This document shows, piece after piece, positions 1 to 11,249 of a stretch of DNA of 64,000 nt. The DNA is from Isoetes taiwanensis. Its lineage: Eukaryota; Streptophyta; Lycopodiopsida; Isoetales; Isoetaceae. Position 1 is the first letter of the stretch; each line of letters starts with the position of its first letter. Both the position numbers and the translations under genes were made by a program. Location: contig JAJEKV010000002.1 of assembly GCA_021234155.1 (NCBI GenBank), positions 39,979,841 through 40,043,840 of the forward strand. The letters are read 5' to 3'. A model generated the notes under the pieces. The model saw only the letters and a program-made list of their open reading frames with translations. It was not told where the DNA came from and ran no database searches.

Positions 1-122
1 AAAGTGCTGATATGCCAGGATTGAACTATGCTTGTGATGTCAGTGGCAATATATTCCAGCACCGCAAACCACAATGAATAACCAATAATAAAAAGAATTA
101 TAGTTAAAGGATTCCCTGCGTT
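1..122 (+). repeat. Duplicate of a GGT intron segment
   Basis: About 110 bases here match 35667-35778, inside the intron between exons 2 and 3 of the aminotransferase gene at 32706-36689, in the same orientation. Shared stretches include AACTATGCTTGTGATGT and CAATATATTCCAGCACCGCA. Similarity fades after about 115. Because the gene reads on the minus strand, its more 3' exons would lie to the left, outside the window. A partial second GGT copy just outside the window is an inference. Confidence 0.85.
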
Positions 123-830
123 CTATTCTTTCAAGTTTGATAATTATGAATCATTGACTTTATGGATAATAAATATATGGCCACAGGAAGACATAGTTAC
201 GAATATTGATGAGCCCAATAAGAATGGTTTGCAAACCTTGGAATTGTTGGATTTATCTTTGGAATCCAGAACTCTTGACTTTTTTTAGAATACGAGGGCT
301 TGTCTCACAGCACATTTATCTTCATATTGCCCTATCATCCGTGTTCTTGCTATATTGTTATGCTAGATGGCATGTGCATACATGCAAATGTTAGGTATGT
401 GATATGCTAAGTGGCACTCATGCACTTTTGTCAAATGGAGGCATGCACAATTGAGTCCATGCAATGCAAGCACTATATATAGAGGTGGTCTAGGGTTGCG
501 AGACCGTGCAACTTCAGCGCCCGGTTGAATATTTCTTGTGCAAGTTTAGATCTGTATATTGTGCAAGCAAATGTATTGTAATAAATGTAGTGATTGTCAA
601 TAATTCAGATGATATTGTAGTTTTAACGGTTTCATTTGGACATTGCCCCGGATGAAATTCCTTGTCTTGCCCCTAGAATTGGTTCCTTGATGAATCGATG
701 TTGATCTTGAAATGATACCTTCATTTTTAATCTCGTTACATAAAAGCGATACTATTAAAAGAAAATTGTTTTCATTGCTATATTGGATGACACCTTTATG
801 GCTGATATATTTTTGTTTTGATAACTAATA
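123..830. other. Non-coding stretch with a TATA-like box
   Basis: No reading frame here resembles a known protein. A TATATATAGAGG string at 474-485 sits upstream of a non-repetitive, LTR-like or promoter-like stretch up to about 650. I see neither a partner LTR nor a primer-binding site, so a solo LTR is only a guess. Confidence 0.3.
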
Positions 831-1560
831 GAATTGAATTGATTTGAATTGAATAATTTTTATCGTCCATGGAGACCAATTGAGCCTATGGACCCATCAA
901 AGGGGCGCAATAGTGTATTACTATCTAGATTAAATAACCCTGTCTTGAAGGGTTTTCAAGGGAAAAACATTTGCCAATAATAAGAATCTTGCGACAAAGC
1001 GTACAAATATACATCATAGAACATTGTGGTTCATGTCAAGATAGTGTCACGAGGACAAAATTGATGCAGCATATCCATCACTTCTTGAAGATATGATGCC
1101 GGCAACTATATTGAATCACATGCTGCAATTGGTTGGGTTGGACCAGCTCAACATAGCATCCGGATGTGATCATCGTTGGATAACTTTGAAGTGTGATACT
1201 CATCCTCAATGACTCTCAATTGGAATCAGCGGAAGTTTTTGTCTTGGCATGCCTCCCCAATCGTCTGTATGTCTCAATTCTAAGGCTGATGTGCCCTTAT
1301 GCAAAGTGAAATGACAACCATTGTTTTTCATGCGAAATGGATGGATAGGTAGTGATGTGGACCCGTTCAAGTCACGAGGATTTTTTTGGTGCTTGTAATG
1401 TGCCATCTTGACCTATAAGGCGATAGCATCCCAAACAGCCGGGGAAGCAAATATCCATTGCCTCAAGCTATAGCGATCCTCTTACATTTTGCACTGTGCA
1501 CACCCATGCTCTTGTACATTCCATCATGCGGCCATGAACACCTTTTTCTTTGTGAGGCTT
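831..1560 (-). mobile_element. LINE 3' fragment, antisense copy with (TTCAA)n tail
   Basis: Read on the minus strand this ends in a conserved tail (CCATAGGCTCAATTGGTCTCC then CGATAAAAA-like) and a GAATTGAATT microsatellite at 831-855. Further in, 1180-1225 matches the reverse complement of 5055-5100, and 1455-1550 matches the reverse complement of 4735-4835, so it is a decayed copy of the LINE at 4196-5460. Frameshifts and stops are frequent and no protein could be made. Confidence 0.7.
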
Positions 1561-2010
1561 TGGCGCTAAAGTAGAATAGATTATAAAAATAGAGCGTGAA
1601 GTAGAATGTTAACTAGAACTAAAGCAAAAATGTCATTCAAAGTACAAAATAGAAATCGAGACCAATATCACAAGAAAGGAAAAAAAAAATGCCACGTGGC
1701 ATAAGCTGATATGATGGCTTAAAAGTAGCTTTTACTTAAACTAAAAAAAGCCTTGTGCCTTCATGGCATTATACGGAGATCATGTAGTATTTAATATAGT
1801 TTTCGATTGTCTTGAGTACTTTGATGTTTCTTATATCTCATCAGGAGATTCTTGGCGTGCCTAGACATAATGTAGGGAATCACACATACAAAGACATAAC
1901 ACTCTTATGATAAACATAGGCATATATTCATAAACTCACAAATACTCAACTTTCGGGCAATATATGACACATACTGTCATTATAAGCATACAATTTTACA
2001 GCGTGAAGAA
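1561..2010. other. Unassigned AT-rich intergenic stretch
   Basis: I find no coding similarity, RNA gene or clear repeat. A short A-run lies near 1680. Confidence 0.4.
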
Positions 2011-2160
2011 ATTGAATTGAATTGAATTGAATGGTTTTTATAAATTAGAAGCGAAGACCAATAACCCTATGGGACCCAAACAAGAGCACATCAAACCTAT
2101 TCTGTCGAGGGATTAAAAACCACAGCCCAAAGGCTTTTTAGGAAAAACCTTGACAATACA
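2011..2160 (-). mobile_element. LINE 3' tail, antisense, with (TTCAA)n
   Basis: An ATTGAATTGAATTGAATTGA microsatellite at 2011-2032 is followed by the reverse complement of the conserved tail (GAAGACCAATAACCCTATGG) and of the terminal hairpin region (GGGATTAAAAACC ... GGAAAAACC). Only the 3' end of the LINE is recognisable. Confidence 0.65.
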
Positions 2161-4195
2161 TTATCATCCTTCCTATAGTAAAAGCGGTTTCAATTTACGT
2201 GCGCATGTACTTTCAACCTTAAAATTATAGTGGCATGACGCGTTGCATCTATCGCATTTATGGCGGACTTATGGCTCGGAGGTGTCCGTGGTGCAATGAT
2301 GGCTGACCATTAATAACCTCGAATATTGTGTGCATTGATTATAAAAGCATTTATTCGCGGCCATTATGTGCTAACGCTTCTGGTTATTGAGCGGATCAAG
2401 CGGCGAGGAATCAAACCCAATTTGTAGATGTTAGATGGAGAATCGATCGGGATGAAAGCGGCGAGAAAAACAAGCCGTCGGAAATTTCGATCATTTGGGG
2501 AGCCCAAGCGGCGGTAAGAAGAGGCGATCTAGCCGGACAAGAGAAATGGACCCATCTGATTCTCGATCTTTTGTAATTCTTGCAAGAATACATCTCGGAA
2601 GCAATTTGCTGATTAAAATTTGTTAAATCGGGCCCAAATTGCGAAATCAGTACATCTAAGATCTACGACCAAATTTCAAATCTTTCATTGCCTCTCAATC
2701 CGTTCGGAGGGCCATGGAACAACAATGTTTCTGATTTCTCGAGCAAAAATTGCTCCAATTTTAATCTGGCGGGGCTTCGTGCGGCAAGCTCCAATCCATG
2801 GAGTCAAAAGCTGCGCCAATATCTTGCAAAGCTCGAACAATGCGCCCATTGTGGGCTCCTTCGCGATAAGCACCTTGGGCTTGCTTGACTCTTTACCAAA
2901 TCCAAAAAATCCTAACTCCGTGACCATAGCCAAAACTACGTGCATTTGCATTGGGCAATTAAGCGCATACGGCCGTTTTTTTCCTTCACATGCGGCATCC
3001 ATAGCGATGTCCTCAAGCTTATCAATTATAGGATGAAATTGAATTCAGTTCAAATTTGCCTTAGCAAATTACGCCAATCTATCCCGTCTCACCGCAAATC
3101 TTCCTTGAATTCTCCAACCCGATAATTACATTATGATCGTGACCCTTAGGCATGGAAGCTAAGCTCTGAAGCAAAAGGCGATCCCAAAATCTATAACATG
3201 GATTACGTTTTGTGGCAAAGCTTGAAGAATAGCTCGATTTGCGATAAAATGGCGAGAATTTGATGTAGGGGGAGTTACATGATTTAGGATATGAAATCTT
3301 GCCATACCTTCTATTTTTGCCATGATGTCTTGATGCCATCAATTTGCCTAAGTAAAAGAACCCTAAAAAATATGGCGGGCGTGGCAACTTTCACTGCGGC
3401 CTCAAAATGGACGGCCAAGTGGCCACAGAAGCAAAAGCGAATGTCGAAGAAACAAATTCGGCGTAGATAGGCGAGAAATCCGATTACGGGGAGTTTGGCC
3501 ATCCCGCCGTCAATCAAAAGAAAAAACTTCGAAATACACATCCCAATCGCCTTGGAAACCAAAGGCGGAATGCGAAGACTAAAAGAAGAAGAATTCGATT
3601 GCAAATGCTTTTTATACCGCGGTTTGGTTGTTACTTGGGAGAGGAGAGAATATAATGTTGAACACACATTAAAACTACTGATGAAACATTAAATTATTTG
3701 CCACCTAATTAGGGGGCATTAGTACTAAGGGTTGAGGCGATAACCCCAATGGTGCACACCTTCCTAGCACATTCAACATATTTTTATGGCCAAGATCAAA
3801 TTTTCCCTTTAATCCTATGATCTTTGAGGATGTGGAGGCGGGGCCACATGCATGCCCATGCATGCCTCCATAGAATCTGATGGGCACAATCGCGCCACCT
3901 TTTTTTCCCAAAAGGTTGAGCGGCGGGATTGATGTCTATATACACCTAAAAGGCAATGCTTAGATCCGGACATCAATTTCCTTTGCCACCATTTGCATTT
4001 CACTGTCGGTGTATTGCATAGATCGGACACCAATTCCCTTTGCCACCATTTAGACTCCACACAAATCTCCTATGTGTATCACTTTTAAATATTCTAAAAA
4101 TTCTTCATATTTGGAATTGATAATGGTGGGTTTCATTTTTTGAAAGTTTACGGTGACATGAAGATCGACTAAGGTGGTTTTCATATCATCTTCGA
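2161..4195. other. Unassigned stretch, open frames but no recognised protein
   Basis: Short open frames occur on both strands (for example 2620-3036 plus and 3311-3667 minus), but none resembles a family I know and they overlap on opposite strands. Base composition is richer in GC than the flanks up to about 3600. Some of it may be the 5' part of the neighbouring LINE copies. Confidence 0.3.
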
Positions 4196-5460
4196 CGGTA
4201 GAGGATCCCCTCCTTCAGATTCTGGGGGCGAGAATGTGGAAGTAGCATCCACATACAAATATTTGGGAGTTGAGTTTCCGTCTACTATGCCTTTGGGACA
4301 CATCCATCTTTCTCTGAGTTCACAGTGGAAAGCACTATATGCAATGCAAAACAATAGTCATAGAAGCGGAGTTGTATGATTGGACCCATCGAGTCACTTT
4401 GTTCAAAGTCTTAGTGGAGCTTTGTCCTTTTTATCACGGGGTAGAAGTATGGGGCCAGTGGTATCCTAAGCTACTTGGAATGACTTGGGCAGTGCGAGAA
4501 AGCCTTCTTGTGCGAGCACTAGGGGTGAAGTCCACGAGTCCCATATCAAATTCACTGGGGGAAAGCGAGGATTCTTGCCTCTTAGGAGGCTGACCCTTGT
4601 CGCCACATTGTCTATTTTAGGGAAATTTGGTCAACATGGGCCGATGCTCGTCTCCCAAAAACTAAGCTTATATCATGGCAATGGGGCCAGCAGCCTCAAG
4701 GCTTCTTTGGAGGAAAAAGGAAGCTCAATGGATGGCTAGATGGAATGTCGAGAACACAGGTGCATACATGTGCAAAGAAAGGCGGTCGCCATAGCTTGAG
4801 GCAATATCTTGGCTTGCTTCATCAACAAGCTTTGGGATGTTAGCGCCCTTGAGCAGTGTCAAGGCGACACACTACCCGGCGCCACATAAATCCCACATTG
4901 GGCAGAGGCCCACAATGCTACTGCGCACCCACTTGCCCATGAAAAGCCTTGAGACTCATTGCCTCCATTACGCGCGAGGGCACATCATCTTCATTGAGGT
5001 AGGGCCCGGATGGATTGGTGAGCCACTTTGTCGGGGCGGGCTCATCAATCTTTGCCAAATGGGAGTCGTGAGGATGAATCTCATACCCTTTAAAGTTGCC
5101 CGACATATGATCCAAATCGGGGCCCAGCTATCTTTGAGTTGAGTGAGGCCGGCGGCCGCTACATGTGACATTGAGCACGGCATCCCTGCGGATGCTAGGA
5201 TCATACGCCGGAGGTCATGGACATGCGAGATCGGCTATGTCCTCGGGACGCGCGAGCATGTACATACACATTTATTTCCCGATGATGTATACTTATACGG
5301 TTTGACAGCATTCTTATTCTGCCGCGGTTTTCCCTCGAAAACCCTTCAGGGCGGGGTTTTTAACCGGACGGTAATAAGTTTCTTTGCAGCTCCTCCCCAG
5401 GTCCCCATATAGGCGATTGGTCTCGATGGGCGATAAAAAACTATTCTATTCTATTCACAT
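4196..5460 (+). mobile_element. LINE 3' half (RT C-terminal region), (ATTCT)n tail
   Basis: A broken frame near 4235-4300 reads TYKYLGVEF, the motif just after the palm domain in LINE reverse transcriptases. It is followed by a stretch ending YHGVEVWG, also typical of LINE C-terminal regions. The body matches the copies at 12840-13035 and 14580-15500. The 3' end holds a hairpin-forming segment (about 5327-5385) and the conserved tail GGCGATTGGTCTCGATGGGC, then AAAAAACTATTCTATTCTATTC. It is truncated at the 5' end and full of frameshifts. Confidence 0.8.
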
Positions 5461-6196
5461 CATTTTGAACTACCACAAAGCGATAAAGAGAAGGCGGCCT
5501 TGCGATAAATTTCTTGTACATATTATTATAATGCATGCCAACTTCAATGCGGTATGCGAGGACATAGATGCATGTGCACATCCATAATCTCACGAAGATA
5601 AGGAAGGGTACCCATGTTTGATAAAGGGATCTTGATACATTTGCTTGACATATCCCTAGGATCTGTACTCCCAGTTCTCAATTGGAATAGTTGGATATAC
5701 CTATAACTTCTTGCACTAGATCTCCAAGTTCCATGCGGTTTTTCCTTCCTTATCATTTGGAGCGTTTTTCTCAATCTTAGATGCTTTCCAAGATGTCCCC
5801 AAATCCTTCTTACAACATAATTGCGCAATTGTCATTAAGATGGAGATTTGAGGTGGGATGAAATGATGAACGCCCGCCGGTCTCTATTTGGACTTCTTAG
5901 GTTGGCTTGTCTCTATTGTGCCCTCTCTCCAAATAGGGGGCCCTAAAAGCCCCATATGAAGGAACCATTTTTCTTTGGCTTATTGTAACATTTCGACAAC
6001 AACAAATAGAGGAGCCCCACTATACCAATGTAAAGAATGAGTTAAACAAGATTGTATAATTGCTGCAAAATGTATTATTATTTGTTAATGCCCATCTCAT
6101 ATAATTGCTATAGTTACAACTTGTAGTGCTTTTTGCACCTTGGTCAAAAAACTGGTGGACTATTATACAGAAGAAGATTTTGTACATATTTTGTGA
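5461..6196. other. 3' flank of the 4CL-like gene
   Basis: No protein is recognised. A minus-strand open frame at 5544-5828 has no similarity that I know of. The stretch next to 6196 would hold the 3' UTR of the 4CL-like gene. Confidence 0.35.
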
Positions 6197-9100
6197 TTAA
6201 TTGAGATATTGGTCTCTTAATTCTCGACGCAATATTTTGCCCGCAGGTGTCTTTGGAATGGAGTCTATAAAAACCACACTCTGCAATCTCTTATAGAATA
6301 CTACCTGTAAACAAGTTACCAAAATAATGATAAGGCTGATGATAAAATGTACCTAATATAGTGCAACTTACAAAATAAGATTTGCAAAGTAAAAAGAAAA
6401 AAAGGGACGTCAAAGCTTGTGAAAGAAACTTTTTTTCTTAGTAGAGATAGATTCAAATGTTAACGTCAAGGTAAGTGGGTATGCATTCTTGCATCTTCTT
6501 GAATTTATTCTTGTCAAAGAATGACAAATTGCCCTTCAAGACTTGTAGAATCCGGTCTCCCTTACCTTGACCCTAGTAGAATGGCATGGGGTCAGCCATT
6601 CAACATAACAATAATGTTAAACTAATGTGAGGCGTGTGCATTACTTGTACTTTATAGGACTCGTTGAGACTTTTAGCATTTTTCATCTCAAAGCACTAAA
6701 TGCACAACCTTAGTACTTGGAGTAATTTTACCCTTATATAGCAATAAGGCTTAGCAAGCTCACATGAGGGGCAAAAGTAGACATAATATCATTGAGTTTT
6801 AGAATATAATATGTCCCATGGCATCTTAGGTGGCACCTACATGGTAGACCATATTATGTTTGAATGAATGTGAAATGAGTGTTAGGACCTTCAACTTTGG
6901 AGCCAACTATATTGACCTTCTAGGCTTGTGGAGCCCTTTAACTATCTTGGAGGGAGGATCTACATCCACATTCATTAAAAAGTTGCATAATGCCTACGTG
7001 AAAATGCCTCTTCTGATTTAAAATAGTAGATAACCACTAGCTCGCACTAGTGTCACCATGATAGTGCAATCAATTCAATAATTTTCTTTCAACACTTCGG
7101 CCCAACCATATTCCTTCACTTTTAGACCAAGCATGTGACTACTTATCAATGCATAAATTCCTCACAAGGTGGCTATCTAGTGTGCTGATTTTTGATATAT
7201 AGACTGTGAATTTTTAAAATAAAGATGTAGTAAGAGTTTGATGTCCAAAATGTTCATTATTGCCCTTTTGCCATGCTAAGTAATAATAAAAATGCTTTGA
7301 TCCGACTCAAGGGTAAGAAAAATGCAGTTTGCTTAAAAGTATAACTCCTAAGTTAAAAGTGGGATAAGTGCCAAGTAACAGACATATAGGATCAACATGA
7401 TGCAGAATCAAGTATTCGTATGGAATAAGTGCCAAGCAATAGACATAGTGGGTCATGGACGGCAAAGAAGAAACTAGAACATGCTAAACTCAAGCATAGA
7501 AAGGGGAGATCAAGGATTGTTGAGTCTATGCATTTAGACACCCCAAAAAAAAACCTCAAAATCCCTCTAAAGGGTCAGGATTTTGCCACCATGAAAAAGA
7601 GATCCTTGAGTAGAAAACACCTCTAGCATCCCGAGGACCAAAAATAAGATAATCTGCATGTGATGTGGAAAATGGGGTTTGGGGGCATTCTTGCGAGCCC
7701 CATGACCTGCAGAATCTTGATGCATAGCCGGTTTAAGGGTGCTTTCCCATGGGCCACCGACCTGAGGTCTTCTTGAGGTCAGATCAAGCGTCTTGGCGGG
7801 TTGGTGGGCGCCTCCTCCAAAAACTCAGGTTTTGACCTAAATCAAAAAGTAATCACCAAGCATTTCTCCAACGCTCAGGTTTTTGACACGGACCTAGATT
7901 TTCAGGTCGCGGATCTCATGGGAAAGCACCCTTAGGTCTGCCCAGCCCCCCCGTTTCCACTACCTCAAAAAATAAGCTACTGGATTCTATACTTTGGGGG
8001 CCAGTTGCTATTCTGGAATAGAATGATCTAATAAACTGCCGGAACACAAAGCCCACTTACCTTGGTAGGGTGAGAACTAATATGGCCCGTAATAGTATTC
8101 TTGCATTTTATTCTATGGACACAAAATAAAGGGACCTTCCGTACCTGTTTCGCTATGAATTCCTTAATTTCTTCTTCGCTTAGGGCACCGCACTTCACCA
8201 CAAATGCCACCGGAATTTCTCAGCATTCGGATCTTTACGCCTGCATCACCACTCTTAACCTTAATCTTCGTTTTTGTGAAAAATTCTCTTATTTCTCTGT
8301 TTTGCTTTCTCTTATTGATTCAAGCATCTTACCCTACTACGGCTGCGTCGGAAATGCATTCATGAGAAACTAATAGTTTTTCCAGCTCCGCCGAACAACC
8401 TGTTTCATGAATAGTAAGCTTTCCGGAAGCAAAATGATTAAGCATTTGTTCATTGAATCAGAAGCTGCAACCTGAAATCCCTTGTATTTGATGATTTCTT
8501 TTAGCCGATCTACAATAAATAATTCTTCATCGGTATCAATAAATCCAACATCCCCAGTATGCAGCCAACCATCTCTATCTATTGTTGCAGCGGTGGCTTT
8601 GGGATCATTAAGATATCCTATGTGCAGAAACAAGCATCAAGAACATGTGTTTTACAGGCAAAAATAAGCAAAGACACATTTATACCTTTCATGATTTGGG
8701 GCTTCGTATGCAAATTTCTCAGATTTGTTGTAAGGTAGGAAACCCCTGTTTCTGGATCTATAATTTTAATCTCTGCATTCCGAATAACTGTGCCGCAGGG
8801 GAGCCTGATTTTACAGGTTGAGGATATTTGGCAAACGCCATGGACATGGCCATAACTGGCCCTGCCTCCGTCATTCCATAACCCTGCACAAAAAAATTTC
8901 TACTTTGTCAGAGATGTTTGGAAAGGCAATAACATGGGAAAATGACAAAGATTCTGTATTCTGTACATAAATGTTTGAGGAGTACCTGGCTTAGAATTGC
9001 ATTTGGAAGCCTTTCCCTAAATGCATCTTCCATCTTTTCTAACGGGCAGCTCCACAGAGCACCATTCTTACACTTGACAAATCATATTCAAGAACTGCTG

Positions 9101-9959
9101 GATTTTTTTGTCATGGCCAGAACCTGGGGGCGGCACTAGAGGAGCAATGGTAACTTTCATACTTTGAATCCAGATCCTAACAGAGTTCTGATCTCATATT
9201 TTTGCATCAGCACAATTGTGGCCCCAACTCTAATTGAACAGAGCAAAATTGTGCTTAAAAAAGAATAGATATGAAACATGGGTAAAACACACAGGATTAT
9301 ATCCCTGCTGCTCATATCAATTGTTGGATTATCTCCATCTACTTGCTGACTAAGCTAAATTAACCACTATGCTTCTGTGTGTAAGCATTACTCCCTTTGG
9401 AAATCCTGTTGTTCCTGAAGAAAATGGTAGAACAACTACATCATCTGGATCAATGTCTTCAAGAGGATAATCTGGTACTAGGGGGTGCCTCTGTTGAAGC
9501 TCAGAAATATGCTTGTATCCTTCTATTTCTTCATCCACTGTCAAAATTTGAACATTTTCACATTTTTGTTTTGTCAATGCAGGAAGAAACAGTAACAACT
9601 AACTTGGCTTCAGACAATATGAGCTGTTTTCAATCTCTGAAGCAGTGTAATGAGGATTGGAGTAGTACAGGCCGCGCCATGCTGGATGCACCCAAAAGAA
9701 AACCAAAAGCAAATTCATTACAATTTGGCAAAAAGCAACATGACAACATCCCCCTTGTTGGATCCCCAAATTTGAGAGCCCAGCTGCAACTTTCTGAGAG
9801 GAGATCTGCAATTCTTCAAAAACTGATTTGTCTGCCAGAAGCCCCATCTATGATGGCAGGTTTTATGAGGGAAACTGGGAAATATTTTGGAAACAATATT
9901 GGTGAAGGACAAATGGAGGGAGGGAGATCTGGAAGCTTGGATTTGAAGATGTGCTCCAT
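6197..9959 (-). pseudogene. 4-coumarate:CoA ligase-like acyl-CoA synthetase, six exons, frameshifted
   Basis: ANL-family adenylating enzyme: a carboxylic acid plus ATP gives acyl-AMP, then the CoA thioester. Exons 8986-9959, 8686-8883, 8472-8617, 8333-8399, 8145-8240 and 6197-6304 all have GT-AG borders and sum to about 530 codons, near the usual length. Visible motifs are the P-loop [13 protein letters not shown] near residue 178, the fingerprint [10 protein letters not shown] at the start of exon 2, GWLHTGDVG and [13 protein letters not shown] in exon 3, and [13 protein letters not shown] in the last exon, whose Lys should be catalytic. The intron after KGFQ is at a position I recall from plant 4CL genes. 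The C-terminus RDQYLN is not a peroxisomal signal. Exon 1 has at least two extra bases (near 9805 and 9745) and exons 2, 4 and 5 lack single bases, so no full protein is made as written. The true substrate cannot be told. It is either a young pseudogene or a poorly polished gene. Confidence 0.85.
7734..7934. mobile_element. 201-bp MITE in the last intron of the 4CL-like gene
   Basis: The ends are inverted copies: TAAGGGTGCTTTCCCATGG at 7734 and CATGGGAAAGCACCCTTA ending at 7934. The interior is non-coding and itself partly symmetric (GACCTGAGGTC, CAGGTCGCGG). Size and ends suit a non-autonomous DNA transposon. The flanking TTA/TAA triplets would suit PIF/Harbinger, but a clean duplication cannot be fixed. 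Confidence 0.75.
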
Positions 9960-11249
9960 GATTTGAGCTTCAATTTCAGGATGGAATTGATCAGGAGGAA
10001 GAGAGGAACAGGGGCCATATTTGGAAGGAAGTGAAAGTCAGCTGAACTATTTTTTGTTGGGCGAGGGGGCTCTGTTCAATAGCGTTGTTAGAAGAAGCAA
10101 TTTTTACGTCTTATCATATCAAAGAAGGAATAACATGGTGGGTCTGATTGATAGGGTAGGTGAAAAATGGGATTACCTTTTTCACACTTGGATCCCCTTC
10201 TTTTCCTACAGAATCTCCACTACTCTGCAATTAGAGTACATCATTGCCTTCCTTTTCCAATCTAGATCTTCCTCCCAATTTTTGAACTTCTTGCCCCTTG
10301 CATCATCATTTCGTCATTTCCTTCGTCACTTCCTTTAACACAAAAATCTTTGCTTACACACTGCTTTATTTAGAGCATTGACACTTCATATACAAACAAA
10401 ATGTATGCTTTAGTCAAGACTTCTTCTAATCCACTCCTCGTTGGTTTGCCAAATACTTTGGGTTTTAGTAGCCTTGTCTCGCAAAAAATTTAAAATTTAG
10501 CACTATAGCATAGAATTAGCAAAATTTTCCCAATCTAAAGTAGGGTTTCTTTATAGTCCTTAGCTGGTTATAATTCTAAATTAGCAGATCGTTTAAACTT
10601 GTAGGAAATCTTCTTTCCCACTCCAAAAAGCTTTTCCGAACCAAGCATTCCTCATTCCAAGACCATGTATGCTCATATATTTCACCCATTTCTTCACATT
10701 ATACTACATGGTGCATTTAATGATAATCAAAGAACATTCAAGATTCGTGAAAAGGTCATCACCTTTTTAATAATGCTTCCACGTAAATATACATATCCAT
10801 TTAACATATTTTATTAAAAAGATGATGCTACTAAGAAAATTAAATACACTACCAAGATCGTACTATAATGCTTGGTGAGTCGATGTTCCACTTCTTAAGG
10901 TGTCTAAATTTGAAGTTCAATCCATCAATAATGTTGTAGAGATGCATGGTAAAAAGGAATTACCAAGTATGCCCACTAGCCGACTTTATATTATAACCAT
11001 CATTTCACATATACATGAAACACTCCAACATGATATTATACATATCAAAAGAGGAATGTGATATTACTCAATCCAAAAGTACCCTTAATCTTTTACTACA
11101 GTTAAATGCATCTGAAAACTTTAGAATGGGCAAAAGGGAAGAGAACGAGGAACAAACCTTTGATATCATATGGACGACAGAGGAGCAGTAAGTCCCTTGT
11201 CGTAATGAATGTAAAGCATTAATAAAAAAAGCAATATGCCCTTGCCATA
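9960..11249. other. Upstream flank of the 4CL-like gene
   Basis: No conserved protein is seen. The part next to 9960 would be the promoter and 5' UTR of the minus-strand gene. The frame at 10021-10338 looks like chance. Confidence 0.35.

Noticed and set aside
9397..9966. 189-codon plus-strand frame
   Set aside because: It is the reverse complement of exon 1 of the 4CL-like gene, which shows clear family motifs on the minus strand.
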